Below, piece by piece: positions 34,987-44,138 of a stretch of DNA of 53,184 nucleotides. Position 1 is the first letter of the stretch. Every line of letters starts with the position of its first letter. Origin of the DNA: JANNWF01 sp052390415 (GTDB lineage Bacteria > Pseudomonadota > Gammaproteobacteria > Xanthomonadales > Xanthomonadaceae); assembly GCA_052390415.1 (NCBI GenBank), contig JBQTGY010000051.1, positions 1 to 53,184 on the forward strand. Reading direction: 5' to 3'. Below the pieces are notes generated by a model. The model saw only the letters and a list, made by a program, of their open reading frames with translations. It did no database searches and was not told the DNA's origin. Made by a program: the position numbers and the translations under genes.

Positions 34987-36897
34987 GTGCTTATCCATCG
35001 ACTTGCGTGGATGCTGCTGCTGACCGCCACCTTGAGCGGCGGTGTCGAAGCGTCAACAGCCGTCGTGGCGGGCCAGAGCCCGGTTGCGGACAATCCGGCA
35101 CCGTCGGCTCTGCAGGCCGAAGTCGATGCCGTGGAAGAAGAGTCGCTGAGCGAAGCCGCGTTTGCGGATTTGCTGAAGCGCCTTGAGCTTGCCAAGCAGC
35201 CGAAGTTGCAGGCGCGGGCGTATGTGAGCCAATGCCAAGGTCTGCTCGGCGGCGATGTCAAAGCGGCTGCGCAGGTCGCCGAAGCGGGCATTGCCTTTGC
35301 CGAAAAAAGTGGCCAGCAGCAAGCACTGTCCGGCCTGTATGTCTGCCGCGGTTATTTGCGCGAGCTGGACGAGCAACTGGACGCCGCGCTGGCCGATTAC
35401 GACCGCGCGTTCGAGGCCGCAAAAATCGCCGGCAACCGCGCGGATGAAGCGCAGGCACAGGCCTTGCGAGGCGAAATCCACTATGCGCGTGGAAACTTCT
35501 CGCAAGCCTTGGCGGAGTTGCTGGCCGCGCATCGAACCAGCGTGGAAAACGCCGACCGTGTGCGCGAGCGTTACGCCCTGAATGCGATCGCCAATGTTTA
35601 CAGCGACGCTCGCGTCGGACAGTACGCGCAAGCGCTTGACTATTACCGCCAGGTTGGCGAACAGCACCTTGCCGCGGGCAATCAGCGCGATGTGGCGACC
35701 AACTGGTTCAACATCGGTAGCACTCTGCAGATCACTGGCGAGTTCGCGGCTGCCGAAGACGCGTTCCGCAAGGCGCTCGCCGGGTATGCAAAGTTGGATG
35801 ATCAACGATCACTGGCGCAAACCCAGCGCGCACTGGCGGTGCTGTACTTGCGCATGGATCGTCCCGTTGAAGCCTTGGCGGCGGCGGATGCCGCGCTTGC
35901 GTTCGCCGAGGCCGACGATCCCGATCTCAACAGTCCCGGTGATGCCGCCAGCGCCCGACTGACCCGCGGTAGTGCATTGCGACGACTGGGACGCCACGCC
36001 GAGGCGGCCGCCGATCTTGCCAGCGCGCGCGACCATTTCGAGCGCAACAATGATCCGCGTTTTGTTGAACGCGCAGCGGCTGAGCAAGCCGAAGTTGCCG
36101 CCGCGATGGGCGATTGGCAAGCCGCCTATGTGGCCCGTAGCGACCAGCTTCGCCTCGCTGAACAGTTGCGCACGCAACTCGACGCCGAACTCAGCTCACG
36201 CTTGCGCGTGCAATTCGACAGCGAACGCAAGGAAGCCGAGAACTCAGCGCTGAAACGCGAAGGCCTGTTGCGCAGCGCGGCATTGCGCGACGCTGTGCGC
36301 ATTCGCGACCTGCGCGGCACGGCGATGGCGTTGGGCGCCATCGTGGTCCTGGTGTTGGCATGGTTGGCACTCAGCGCCCTTCGTCGCGCGCAGCAAATGC
36401 GCAACCTCGCGTTGACCGACGAACTCACGGGTCTCGCCAACCGCCGCGCGATCCTGCGCCAGTTGGAGCAGCGCCTGGCCGGCAAGAACCATCCCTCCGC
36501 GCCGCTGTTGATGTTCGATATCGACCACTTCAAGTCAATCAATGATCGACTCGGCCATGACATCGGCGACGTGGTCTTGCGCAAGGTGGCGCATGCCGCA
36601 AAACGCTTGATTGGCGGCCAGGGTGAAGTAGGTCGTGTGGGTGGCGAGGAATTTCTGGTCTTGTTGCACGCCGCCGATGCCGACTATCTGCGCGCGGTGG
36701 CCGAACGCTTGCGCCAAGCCGTCGAAGCCCTGACCTTCGAGGCACCCGCAAACGACTTGCGGGTAACCATCAGCATTGGCGGCTGCGTATCGGGCCCGCA
36801 GTTGACGCGCATCGAAGACCTGCTCAAACGCGCCGACCTGGCCTTGTATCGAGCCAAGAGCGGTGGCCGCAATCGGGTCGAGTTGGATGCTGCATAG
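34987..36897 (+). CDS. TPR-repeat, membrane-anchored GGDEF protein (putative diguanylate cyclase)
   Basis: A 636-residue protein with a signal peptide (AWMLLLTATLSGGVEAS), a periplasmic TPR region (about 40-420), a membrane helix (RGTAMALGAIVVLVLAWLAL), then a GGDEF domain with intact GGEEF and the preceding DIDHFKSINDRLGHDIGD. No RxxD inhibitory site lies five residues before GGEEF, so product inhibition is not expected. The GTG at 34987 was chosen: GGAAG lies 7 bases upstream and it places the signal peptide at the N-terminus. The same order of parts (signal, TPR, helix, GGDEF) is seen in the protein at 44139-46661, which adds a methyltransferase. Confidence 0.88.
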   Translation: MLIHRLAWMLLLTATLSGGVEASTAVVAGQSPVADNPAPSALQAEVDAVEEESLSEAAFADLLKRLELAKQPKLQARAYVSQCQGLLGGDVKAAAQVAEAGIAFAEKSGQQQALSGLYVCRGYLRELDEQLDAALADYDRAFEAAKIAGNRADEAQAQALRGEIHYARGNFSQALAELLAAHRTSVENADRVRERYALNAIANVYSDARVGQYAQALDYYRQVGEQHLAAGNQRDVATNWFNIGSTLQITGEFAAAEDAFRKALAGYAKLDDQRSLAQTQRALAVLYLRMDRPVEALAAADAALAFAEADDPDLNSPGDAASARLTRGSALRRLGRHAEAAADLASARDHFERNNDPRFVERAAAEQAEVAAAMGDWQAAYVARSDQLRLAEQLRTQLDAELSSRLRVQFDSERKEAENSALKREGLLRSAALRDAVRIRDLRGTAMALGAIVVLVLAWLALSALRRAQQMRNLALTDELTGLANRRAILRQLEQRLAGKNHPSAPLLMFDIDHFKSINDRLGHDIGDVVLRKVAHAAKRLIGGQGEVGRVGGEEFLVLLHAADADYLRAVAERLRQAVEALTFEAPANDLRVTISIGGCVSGPQLTRIEDLLKRADLALYRAKSGGRNRVELDAA

Positions 36898-37074
36898 AAG
36901 CTGGTGACTGGTGACTGGCGACGAGGCGGTGCGCCCTCAGGCCACTGTCGTTTGGGCGGGCGAATGGTATCGCCACTCAACCGGTTCTCGGATTTCAACT
37001 TTCCAAAATTGGATCGGTTGCGGCATCCTTGCAGCTCGCCGGTTTTTGCCTGTCAGTCCGAGCAAGGAGCAGTC

Positions 37075-39345
37075 ATGACAAGGTTCTTGGTTTGCGGTCT
37101 TGCGCTATTTGCAAGCGCGGCACAGGGTCAGCAAGTTGCGCCCAGGTTAGGCGATTTTTACAGTTCGGCCACCATTTCCGAGACGGCTTATGCGGCGGAT
37201 GACAGCTTGCTGGTGGGTGGATTGTTTGATCGGGTGGGGACGACCAACCGCCGCAATCTGGTGCGCTTCGCACCGGATGGGACGCTGGATACCGCGTGGG
37301 CGCCCGATCCGGACGGATTGATCCGCGGCATCGTTTTTGATCCCGCGGGCAATATCTACGTGGTCGGCAATTTCAAGACCATTGCCGGTGTTGCTCGGCC
37401 GGGCGTGGCCAAGTTCCTGGCCGGCAACCCTTATGTGCTGGACACCTCCTATCTACCCGACGTGCCGATCTCGGCATCGACCGTGGATGCCATCGCCCGG
37501 CGCTCGGATGGCAGCGTCTATGTGAGCTATTGCGTGCAGACGCCGACCTTCTCCTGCAAGGTTGTACGTCTGGATGCCCAAGGTGCCGCAATCAGCAGCT
37601 TTGATGTCACCACCAACGGCGCGGTTTTTCCCATCGCCCTGTCGCAGGACGAACAGTCAGTGTTGATCGCGGGTGCGGTGACGTCCGTAGGCGGGGTCAC
37701 CATTCCGTCGCGTGCCAACCTCGCCAAGCTGGACGCCAATACGGGCGCGATGAGTCTGGGTTGGATTCCCTTTGCCACGGGCAATGGATCGGTGCGCGCC
37801 ATGGTGGCGGATGGGCCTGGTCACATGGTGGCGGCGGGACAGATTCCCGGCGGCGCGGATGGATTGGCGCGGATAGCGCTGGCAGATCCCGGCACGGCCG
37901 ACGTCGGTTTCGGGCCGGATCTTGGGCCGGCGACGAGCATCCTGCTGACTGAGCTGGCGCGCATGCCGGACAACGACTTGTTCATCTCCGGCAACTTCAC
38001 GTTGATCGACGGTCAAACTCGGGACTCGCGGGTCGCCAAGCTGGCTCCCGATGGAACCGCGCGGCCCGGTTGGGGTGTCACCACGCCTTTGGGCGGTAAC
38101 GGCTCGAACACCTTTGCGGTTTCTCTGACTGGCCGTGTGGCCAAACCAAGCTTGGGCCTCGCGGGCGGAATCGCCCGCACGACCATGTACGAGCTGAGTT
38201 CTGTCGATGGAAGTGACCTGGGTGAACTGGTTTCGGCCAACTTCTCGGCCCTTGCAGCGTTCCGGCAGATTGTGCGCGAGCCTGTTACGGGACGGATCTT
38301 TGCTGGAGCAAGCGGGTTGGAGGACATCAACGGCCGTTTCAGTCACGCGGTCTTTGCGTTTCAGCCGAATTTGCAGCCCGACCTGGGCTGGACCTCGATG
38401 CTGGGTTCAAAGGCTCGCATGGGCGGCAACCTTTATTTCGGTACTGGCCCCACCACGATGATCCTCGGTGGATTCGGCTTTGGCACCAATAGCTTGCAGG
38501 TGGCGGGGCTGTATCGCCTGAATGCCGTGGACGGCAGCAACAACAACTGGTTTCCGCAAGCCTCTGCGGGTGTGGGCCTCGGCATCAATGCACCCTCGGC
38601 AGTCGCCGTTGATGAAGCAGGGGGTTTTGCCTACACCGTCGGAATCAACACGGACGCCAACGGAGCGGGCATGCCTGGTGGCACCTTCCGCCGCTTTGCC
38701 CTTGCTGACGGACTCCGCGACAGCACCTGGTTGAGTACCCTTTCGATTGCTGCCGGCGCACCCCCCATGTTGGTGGCGGATGGCTTTGTTTATCTTGGCA
38801 ATTTGAACTCCACCACAGCGACCGACAACTCGACCGTGATCGGTCTTGCCCGTTATGCGGTGTCTGGCATCGGCCGTGCCGATCCCAACTTCAAGCCGTT
38901 CCAGGCCATCACCAACATCCAGGCGATGGCGCATGACTTCAACCATATCTACGTGGGTGGAAGTGCAATATTGGCGCGCATCAGCTTGCTGACGGGACTC
39001 ATCGATCCAAGTTGGCGGCCGACGACCGCCACCAACATTGGCACGGTCAACAGCATCTCGGTTGCCGATGATGGCAGTGTGTTGGTCGCCGGATCCGTGA
39101 ACCTTGGCTGCGGCGGCACGCCAGTCTCGGTGGCGCGCATTCAGTCGGGTGGCAACGTCGATCCGACGTGGGGCGTGAGTCTGGATGGGCCAGCAAACTC
39201 AGTGCTTGCGATTCCACCGGCGGACGCACTCATTGGCGGTGGCTTTCGAACCGCAAACGGCGCTGCCCACGATGGTCTGGTTCGCTTGGGCCGATCCGAC
39301 ACCGTGTTCATCGATGGGCTGGGTGATCCAACGTGTGTGAGATAG
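37075..39345 (+). CDS. Secreted delta-60 repeat / beta-propeller protein
   Basis: A 756-residue exported protein: signal peptide (RFLVCGLALFASAAQGQ), then about ten delta-60/DUF5122-type repeats of the form LVRFAPDGTLDTAWAPDPDG, GIVFDPAGNIYVVGNFKTIA and LAKLDANTGAMSLGWIPFA, which probably fold into propellers. The C-terminus has SDTVFIDGLGDPTCVR, reminiscent of the C-terminal DGF-type tags common on secreted xanthomonad proteins, but altered. AAGGAG lies 6 bases before the ATG. Function unknown; such proteins are secreted or surface-exposed. It converges with mutS. Confidence 0.75.
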   Translation: MTRFLVCGLALFASAAQGQQVAPRLGDFYSSATISETAYAADDSLLVGGLFDRVGTTNRRNLVRFAPDGTLDTAWAPDPDGLIRGIVFDPAGNIYVVGNFKTIAGVARPGVAKFLAGNPYVLDTSYLPDVPISASTVDAIARRSDGSVYVSYCVQTPTFSCKVVRLDAQGAAISSFDVTTNGAVFPIALSQDEQSVLIAGAVTSVGGVTIPSRANLAKLDANTGAMSLGWIPFATGNGSVRAMVADGPGHMVAAGQIPGGADGLARIALADPGTADVGFGPDLGPATSILLTELARMPDNDLFISGNFTLIDGQTRDSRVAKLAPDGTARPGWGVTTPLGGNGSNTFAVSLTGRVAKPSLGLAGGIARTTMYELSSVDGSDLGELVSANFSALAAFRQIVREPVTGRIFAGASGLEDINGRFSHAVFAFQPNLQPDLGWTSMLGSKARMGGNLYFGTGPTTMILGGFGFGTNSLQVAGLYRLNAVDGSNNNWFPQASAGVGLGINAPSAVAVDEAGGFAYTVGINTDANGAGMPGGTFRRFALADGLRDSTWLSTLSIAAGAPPMLVADGFVYLGNLNSTTATDNSTVIGLARYAVSGIGRADPNFKPFQAITNIQAMAHDFNHIYVGGSAILARISLLTGLIDPSWRPTTATNIGTVNSISVADDGSVLVAGSVNLGCGGTPVSVARIQSGGNVDPTWGVSLDGPANSVLAIPPADALIGGGFRTANGAAHDGLVRLGRSDTVFIDGLGDPTCVR

Positions 39346-39382
39346 AAGTCGAACTGCAGGTTCAGTGAAGGATGAAAGGCTA

Positions 39383-39399
39383 GGGCTCGTGACGAGCCC
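39383..39399. terminator. Palindromic hairpin between convergent genes
   Basis: GGGCTCG-TGA-CGAGCCC, 38 bases after the propeller gene stop and about 60 before the mutS stop on the other strand. No T-run on either side. A bidirectional termination role is possible. Confidence 0.4.
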
Positions 39400-39459
39400 C
39401 TGACGCTGCCGTTGGTGCTCCAGCCACCAACCCTCAATCCCACTGTCGCTTCGCAACCC

Positions 39460-42057
39460 CTAAACCATTCCCCGCAACCGATACAAGGCCTCCAGCGCCT
39501 GCTTCGGCGTCAGCTCATCCGGGTCGATGGCGGCCAAGGCGGCCAAGGCCGGTGCGGGTGTATTGAACAAGCCCATCTGCATGGGCTGATCGAGTGCCAC
39601 GGGTGATGTTGAGGGTGCGGGTTGACTGCGCTGCTCGAGTTCGGCGAGATAGCGGCGGGCGTCCTTGATCGCTGATTTGGGCAGGCCGGCCAAGGCAGCT
39701 ACCTGCAAGCCAAAGCTGCGATTGGCGGGCCCGTCTTTCACCGCATGCATGAAAACCAGACTGTCCTGATGCTCGACCGCATCCAGATGCACGTTGGCGA
39801 TGCCATTGGCGATGGTCGGCAGCGCAGTCAGCTCAAAATAATGGGTCGCAAACAGGGTGTAGGCGCGGTTGATTTCAGCCAGATGCAAGGCGCAGGCCTT
39901 TGCCAACGCCAGCCCGTCGTAGGTCGAAGTGCCACGACCGATCTCGTCCATCAATACGAGCGAATGGGGGCCGGCGTGATGCAGGATGTACGCGGTTTCG
40001 CTCATTTCGACCATGAAGGTCGATTGCCCACGCGCAAGGTCGTCGCCCGCGCCGATACGGGTCAGGATGCGATCAATCGGGCCGATGGTTGCCAGGTGCG
40101 CGGGCACAAAACTGCCGACATGAGCCAACAGCACGATGAGCGCGTTCTGCCGCATGTAGGTGCTCTTGCCACCCATGTTGGGGCCAGTGATGACCAGCAA
40201 GCGCTGCTGCTCATCCAGCACCAGATCGTTGGGCTCGAAGGGCTCATCGCGTACCGCCTCCACTACTGGATGGCGACCGCGTTCGATGCGCAGGCCCGGC
40301 TCATTGCTGAGCGTGGGGCGCGACCAATTTAGGGCGTCGGCGCGTTCGCCGAAGCATGCCAGCACATCCAGCTCGGCCAGTGCGCTGGCAAAGCGCTTGA
40401 GGGGTTCGAGCCCGGTGTTGAGAAGGTCAAGCAAGTCTTCCCACAGACACCGTTCGCGCGCCAACGATCGCTCGCGCGCAGACAGGACCTTGTCCTCGAA
40501 CGCCTTCAGTTCTTCGGTGATGTAGCGCTCGGCGCCGGTCAGCGTTTGCCGTCGCGTGTAGTGCGTGGGCGCGCGCTGCGCTTGGCCCTTGCTGATCTCG
40601 ATGAAATAGCCGTGCACGCGGTTGTAGCCGACCTTGAGCGTCGCGATGCCGCTGGCTTCGCGCTCGCGGGCTTCGAGGTCGATCAGGAATTGGTCGGCGT
40701 GGGTCGAGAGCTGCCGCAGTTCATCCAGCTCGGTGTCGAAGCCATCCGCGAACACGCCGCCATCGCGCTGCAACGCGGGCGGTTGGGTGACCAGCGCCGA
40801 TTGCAGATGTGCGGCCAACACGGCGTGTTCGCCCAATGCGTCGATCACCGTCGCCACCCGCGGAGAATCAATGCTCGCCAACTGCCTGTGCAGCGTCGGT
40901 GCGCTCAGCAATGCGTCACGCAAGGTGCTGAGGTCACGCGGACGCGCCGAGCGCAAAGCGACTCGCGCGAGAATTCGCTCGACATCGCCGACCGCATGTA
41001 GCGAACCGCGCAAGCCGTTGATGGCATCCGCATCCAGCAACGCCTGCACGGCTTGCTGACGTTGACCGAGCACTTGCCGATCACGCAGGGGCCGTTGCAA
41101 CCAGCGCCGCAACAAGCGCCCGCCCATCGGCGTGATGCTGCTGTCGAGCACGCCGGCCAGCGTGTGCTCGCTGCGGCCATCGGGTCGACTGTCTATTTCC
41201 AGATGACGGCGGGTAGCCGCATTCATGCCGATGCTGTCATCCACCGATTCAAATGCCAGCGCCGCCAGATGGGGCAGTTGCTGTTTCTGCGTTTCTTCCA
41301 GATAACCGAGCAATGCACCGGCCGCTGCAATGGCCCGTGGGCGCTCATCCACACCAAACGCGGACAGATCGTGCACGCCGAAAAAGCGCAGCAGCCGACG
41401 CCGACACGCTTCGCCATCGAAATGCCAAGGCGCGCGGCGACGCAGACCGCGACGCGTCGTCAATACGGGTGACCAGCCATCTTCGTCGGGAATCAACAGC
41501 TCGGCGGGATCGAGGCGCGCGACTTCGCTGATCAAGGCGTCCTCGTCGGCGACTTCGGCGACCAGAAAACGCCCGCCGGCAAGATCGGCCCAGGCCAGTC
41601 CAAGACCCGACTTGGTCCTTACAACCGCCATCAACAAGGTGTCACGACGATCCTGCAATAGCGCCTCGTCGGTGACCGTGCCGGGAGTGACGATGCGCAC
41701 GATGCGGCGCTCAACCAAGCCTTTCGCCAGCGCCGGATCGCCGATCTGCTCGCAGATGGCGACCGATTCGCCCAACGCCACCAGTCGCGCGAGATACCCT
41801 TCGGCAGCGTGATACGGCACGCCCGCCATCGGAATCGGCTGGCCGGCGCTTTGCCCACGCTGGGTGAGGGTGATGTCGAGCAGACGCGCCGCTTTGCGCG
41901 CATCGTCATAGAACAATTCGTAGAAATCGCCCATGCGAAAGAACAGCAGGATGTCGGGCTGCTCGGCCTTGGCGGCAAAGAACTGCCGCATCAGCGGCGT
42001 GTGTGCTGAAAAGTCTGGCGTAGCGCTCTGCAGACTGGAGTCGGGCGTAGCGGTCAC
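39460..42057 (-). CDS. mutS: DNA mismatch repair protein MutS
   Basis: MutS recognises mismatches and recruits MutL in methyl-directed repair. The 865-residue length is normal. The mismatch-binding loop (FFRMGDFYELFYDDA, the F-x-E contact) is near the N-terminus. Walker A (TGPNMGGKSTYMRQ) and Walker B (LVLMDEIGRGTSTYDGLALA) are in the C-terminal ATPase, and a C-terminal PALAALAAIDPDELTPKQAL segment matches the dimerisation/tetramer tail. The start used is GTG at 42057; an ATG at 41991 (MRQFFAAKAEQPD) is possible but would remove the conserved HTP segment. A dispersed repeat lies in the gap to panE. Confidence 0.97.
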   Translation of the reverse strand: MTATPDSSLQSATPDFSAHTPLMRQFFAAKAEQPDILLFFRMGDFYELFYDDARKAARLLDITLTQRGQSAGQPIPMAGVPYHAAEGYLARLVALGESVAICEQIGDPALAKGLVERRIVRIVTPGTVTDEALLQDRRDTLLMAVVRTKSGLGLAWADLAGGRFLVAEVADEDALISEVARLDPAELLIPDEDGWSPVLTTRRGLRRRAPWHFDGEACRRRLLRFFGVHDLSAFGVDERPRAIAAAGALLGYLEETQKQQLPHLAALAFESVDDSIGMNAATRRHLEIDSRPDGRSEHTLAGVLDSSITPMGGRLLRRWLQRPLRDRQVLGQRQQAVQALLDADAINGLRGSLHAVGDVERILARVALRSARPRDLSTLRDALLSAPTLHRQLASIDSPRVATVIDALGEHAVLAAHLQSALVTQPPALQRDGGVFADGFDTELDELRQLSTHADQFLIDLEAREREASGIATLKVGYNRVHGYFIEISKGQAQRAPTHYTRRQTLTGAERYITEELKAFEDKVLSARERSLARERCLWEDLLDLLNTGLEPLKRFASALAELDVLACFGERADALNWSRPTLSNEPGLRIERGRHPVVEAVRDEPFEPNDLVLDEQQRLLVITGPNMGGKSTYMRQNALIVLLAHVGSFVPAHLATIGPIDRILTRIGAGDDLARGQSTFMVEMSETAYILHHAGPHSLVLMDEIGRGTSTYDGLALAKACALHLAEINRAYTLFATHYFELTALPTIANGIANVHLDAVEHQDSLVFMHAVKDGPANRSFGLQVAALAGLPKSAIKDARRYLAELEQRSQPAPSTSPVALDQPMQMGLFNTPAPALAALAAIDPDELTPKQALEALYRLRGMV

Positions 42058-42222
42058 GTGGCGGTCACAACGGGACGAGGGCAGGGCATGCAGTCTGGCG
42101 GTGAACCGCGTGAGGCGCGACAGTATGCCAGTGAGCTATCGACGGTCGGCACCCAGTGTGCGTTTCGTGTTGTGAAAGCAGCCGATCAATTTGGCGCGCT
42201 GCGCGCGTTCGCCTTCGCTTTC

Positions 42223-42285
42223 CTCGGTCGGCTCTACGAGAGCGTGCACAACGTCCATGCTTCCGTAGAGCGCAGCTTGCTGCGC
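42223..42285 (+). repeat. Dispersed palindromic repeat, family A, copy 2
   Basis: CTCGGTCGGCTCTAC (42223-42237), then GTAGAGCGCAGCTTGCTGCG from 42265: exact copies of the two cores at 7903 and 7943, with a 27-base spacer here and 25 there. It lies in the 289-base gap between the divergent mutS and panE genes. Confidence 0.8.
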
Positions 42286-42346
42286 CGCTCTTCCGCCGCG
42301 GTTCCGGATCTTGCCAGGAATCGACACTATTTCAGGGGATGGATGA

Positions 42347-43369
42347 ATGAATGAATCACCTGCTCCCGTCGACGCGCTCGTATTTGGTGCCGGCGCGATC
42401 GGCTTGTATGTGGGCGGTTCGCTGGCGCTGGCTGGGCAATCCGTGCACTTCGTTGCTCGGCCTGGCGTCGCGGCAGTGTTGCAAGCCGAAGGCTTGCGAC
42501 TAGCCGCACTTGATCAGCCCACGCGACTACTGTCGAGTGATCAATTCGGAGTTTCCACCTCCGCCGCCGAAGCGCCTGCGGCGCGCCTGCTGGTGCTCGC
42601 CGTCAAAGGCGCCGCGACCGCTCATGCCGCCGCCGAGTTGCAGGCCGCTTGCGCGCCGGGCACGCCGCTGATCTCGCTGCAGAACGGCGTCGACAACGTC
42701 GAGCGAATTCGCCGCGCCGCGCCCGATCTCGATGCATTCGCCGGCATGGTCCCCTTCAATGTGGTGCAGCCGGTCGCCAACGAAGTCCGACAAACGACCA
42801 GTGGTCGACTTGCTGCACAACAATGCCGCGTCAGCGAGGAATGGGCTCCCGCCTTCATCAGAGCGGGTCTTGGACTGGATCTTTACGCCGACATGCGTCC
42901 AGTGCAATGGGGCAAGTTGTTGCTGAACCTCAACAATCCGCTCAACGCATTGGCCGGCATCCCTTTGTTGCAAGAGTTGGAGAGTCGGGCGTGGCGACGA
43001 ATCCTCGCCGACCTGCAAGACGAAGCACTGGCCGCCATGCGGGCAGCCGGCATTCGGCCCGCGCGCGTCACGCCTTTGCCAAGTCGCTGGTTGCCTGCAC
43101 TGCTACGCTTGCCGACCCCGCTGTTTCGCCTGCTCGCTCGCCGCATGTTGACCATCGACCCCAGCGCGCGCTCGTCGATGTATGAAGATCGAGTGCGAGG
43201 TCGGCCCACCGAAGTGGACGATTTATGCGGGGCGGTGGTGCGCCTGGCAGCTGCACATGGGCGAGACGCGCCGCGCAACCGTGCGTTGGCGGCACTGGTA
43301 GACGCGTCCACGACAGGGAAGTTTTATGCGGCCGAAACGGTGGCGAGCAGGCTCGGCGACGTCACTTGA
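42347..43369 (+). CDS. panE: 2-dehydropantoate 2-reductase (ketopantoate reductase)
   Basis: PanE reduces ketopantoate to pantoate with NADPH in pantothenate synthesis. The 340-residue product begins with the dinucleotide fold VFGAGAIGLYVGGSLALAG. It continues with LVLAVKGAATAHA and ISLQNGVDNVERI, the catalytic-lysine region WGKLLLNLNNPLNALAG and a C-terminal SSMYEDRVRGRPTEVDDLCG segment, all typical. Four overlapping ATG triplets precede the body (42339-42353); 42347 gives the in-frame start. The gene is single, without panB or panC nearby. Some homologues act on other 2-keto acids, so the exact substrate is less certain. Confidence 0.9.
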   Translation: MNESPAPVDALVFGAGAIGLYVGGSLALAGQSVHFVARPGVAAVLQAEGLRLAALDQPTRLLSSDQFGVSTSAAEAPAARLLVLAVKGAATAHAAAELQAACAPGTPLISLQNGVDNVERIRRAAPDLDAFAGMVPFNVVQPVANEVRQTTSGRLAAQQCRVSEEWAPAFIRAGLGLDLYADMRPVQWGKLLLNLNNPLNALAGIPLLQELESRAWRRILADLQDEALAAMRAAGIRPARVTPLPSRWLPALLRLPTPLFRLLARRMLTIDPSARSSMYEDRVRGRPTEVDDLCGAVVRLAAAHGRDAPRNRALAALVDASTTGKFYAAETVASRLGDVT

Positions 43370-43430
43370 TACCGAAGCAAGCGATGCGGCCGACTTGGAC
43401 AAGCACGCTGCAAATCGTTAGGGTGCCGCG

Positions 43431-43946
43431 ATGAACGAAAACGCGTTCCCCAATGACGCCGCCCTTTGGCAGCAAGCCGAAGCGCTGGGTCATGCCTTGA
43501 AGGCCAAACATCAATCCTTGGTCACCGCCGAAAGTTGTACTGGCGGCTGGATCGCCAAGACGGTGACCGATATTCCGGGTTGTTCGGATTGGTTCGACTG
43601 TGGCATTGCTGCCTACAGCTACGAAGCCAAACAAGCCATGCTGGGCGTACGCGCCGAGACCTTGCTGGAACACGGTGCCGTCAGCCAGGAAACCTGCATG
43701 GAAATGGTATCCGGCGCTTTGATCCACTCCGGCGCCAGCATGGCGGTCGCTGTCACCGGCATCGCTGGCCCCTCCGGTGGCACCAAGGAGAAACCCGTCG
43801 GTACCGTCTGGATCGGCTGGAAGCGCCGCGGCGGTTATCCGCAGGCAAAGGTTTTCCATTTCGACGGCGACCGCGATGCGGTGCGTCGGCAGACGGTGGC
43901 GAAGGCGTTGGAGGGGTTGATGCGTTTGCTGGCCGAGGTTCGCTAG
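43431..43946 (+). CDS. pncC: Nicotinamide-nucleotide amidohydrolase PncC (CinA C-terminal type)
   Basis: PncC hydrolyses NMN to nicotinate mononucleotide and ammonia in pyridine nucleotide recycling. The 171-residue single-domain form has the catalytic Ser motif TAESCTGGWIAKTVTDIPG, then YSYEAKQAMLGV and AVTGIAGPSGGTKEKPVGTV. In many gammaproteobacteria pncC (cinA) precedes recA. Here the borosin locus lies between them on the other strand. The ATG at 43431 follows AGGGTG. Confidence 0.93.
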   Translation: MNENAFPNDAALWQQAEALGHALKAKHQSLVTAESCTGGWIAKTVTDIPGCSDWFDCGIAAYSYEAKQAMLGVRAETLLEHGAVSQETCMEMVSGALIHSGASMAVAVTGIAGPSGGTKEKPVGTVWIGWKRRGGYPQAKVFHFDGDRDAVRRQTVAKALEGLMRLLAEVR

Positions 43947-43947
43947 C

Positions 43948-44138
43948 TCACACATTGCGCATAAGCGCCGGTCGGGCCGGGTGGTCGCGGCGATAGTCGA
44001 CTGCGCCAAGGAAGATTTCCGACAGTTTGCAGGCGCGTGGCAGTGCTGTGGGCCACGAATCGGCGGAACCGATTTTGATTGGATCGGGGACCGCGCAGGT
44101 GGATGTGCAGCCCGGCCGACCCCAAGTCCGACAGGTTC
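43948..44138 (-). other. Gap between pncC and the borosin operon; possible coding remnant
   Basis: No confident gene. One minus-strand frame gives IKIGSADSWPTALPRACKLS followed by EIFLGAVDYRRDHPARPALM to a stop at 43948. It has protein-like codon use but no start of its own, because it runs upstream into the methyltransferase gene in another frame. It may be the tail of a lost gene. No clear terminator for the methyltransferase operon was found. Confidence 0.3.

Noticed and set aside
36900..36925. Short tandem CTGGTGACTGGTGACTGG
   Set aside because: Only about two and a half copies of an 8-base unit just after a stop codon; too short to support a function.
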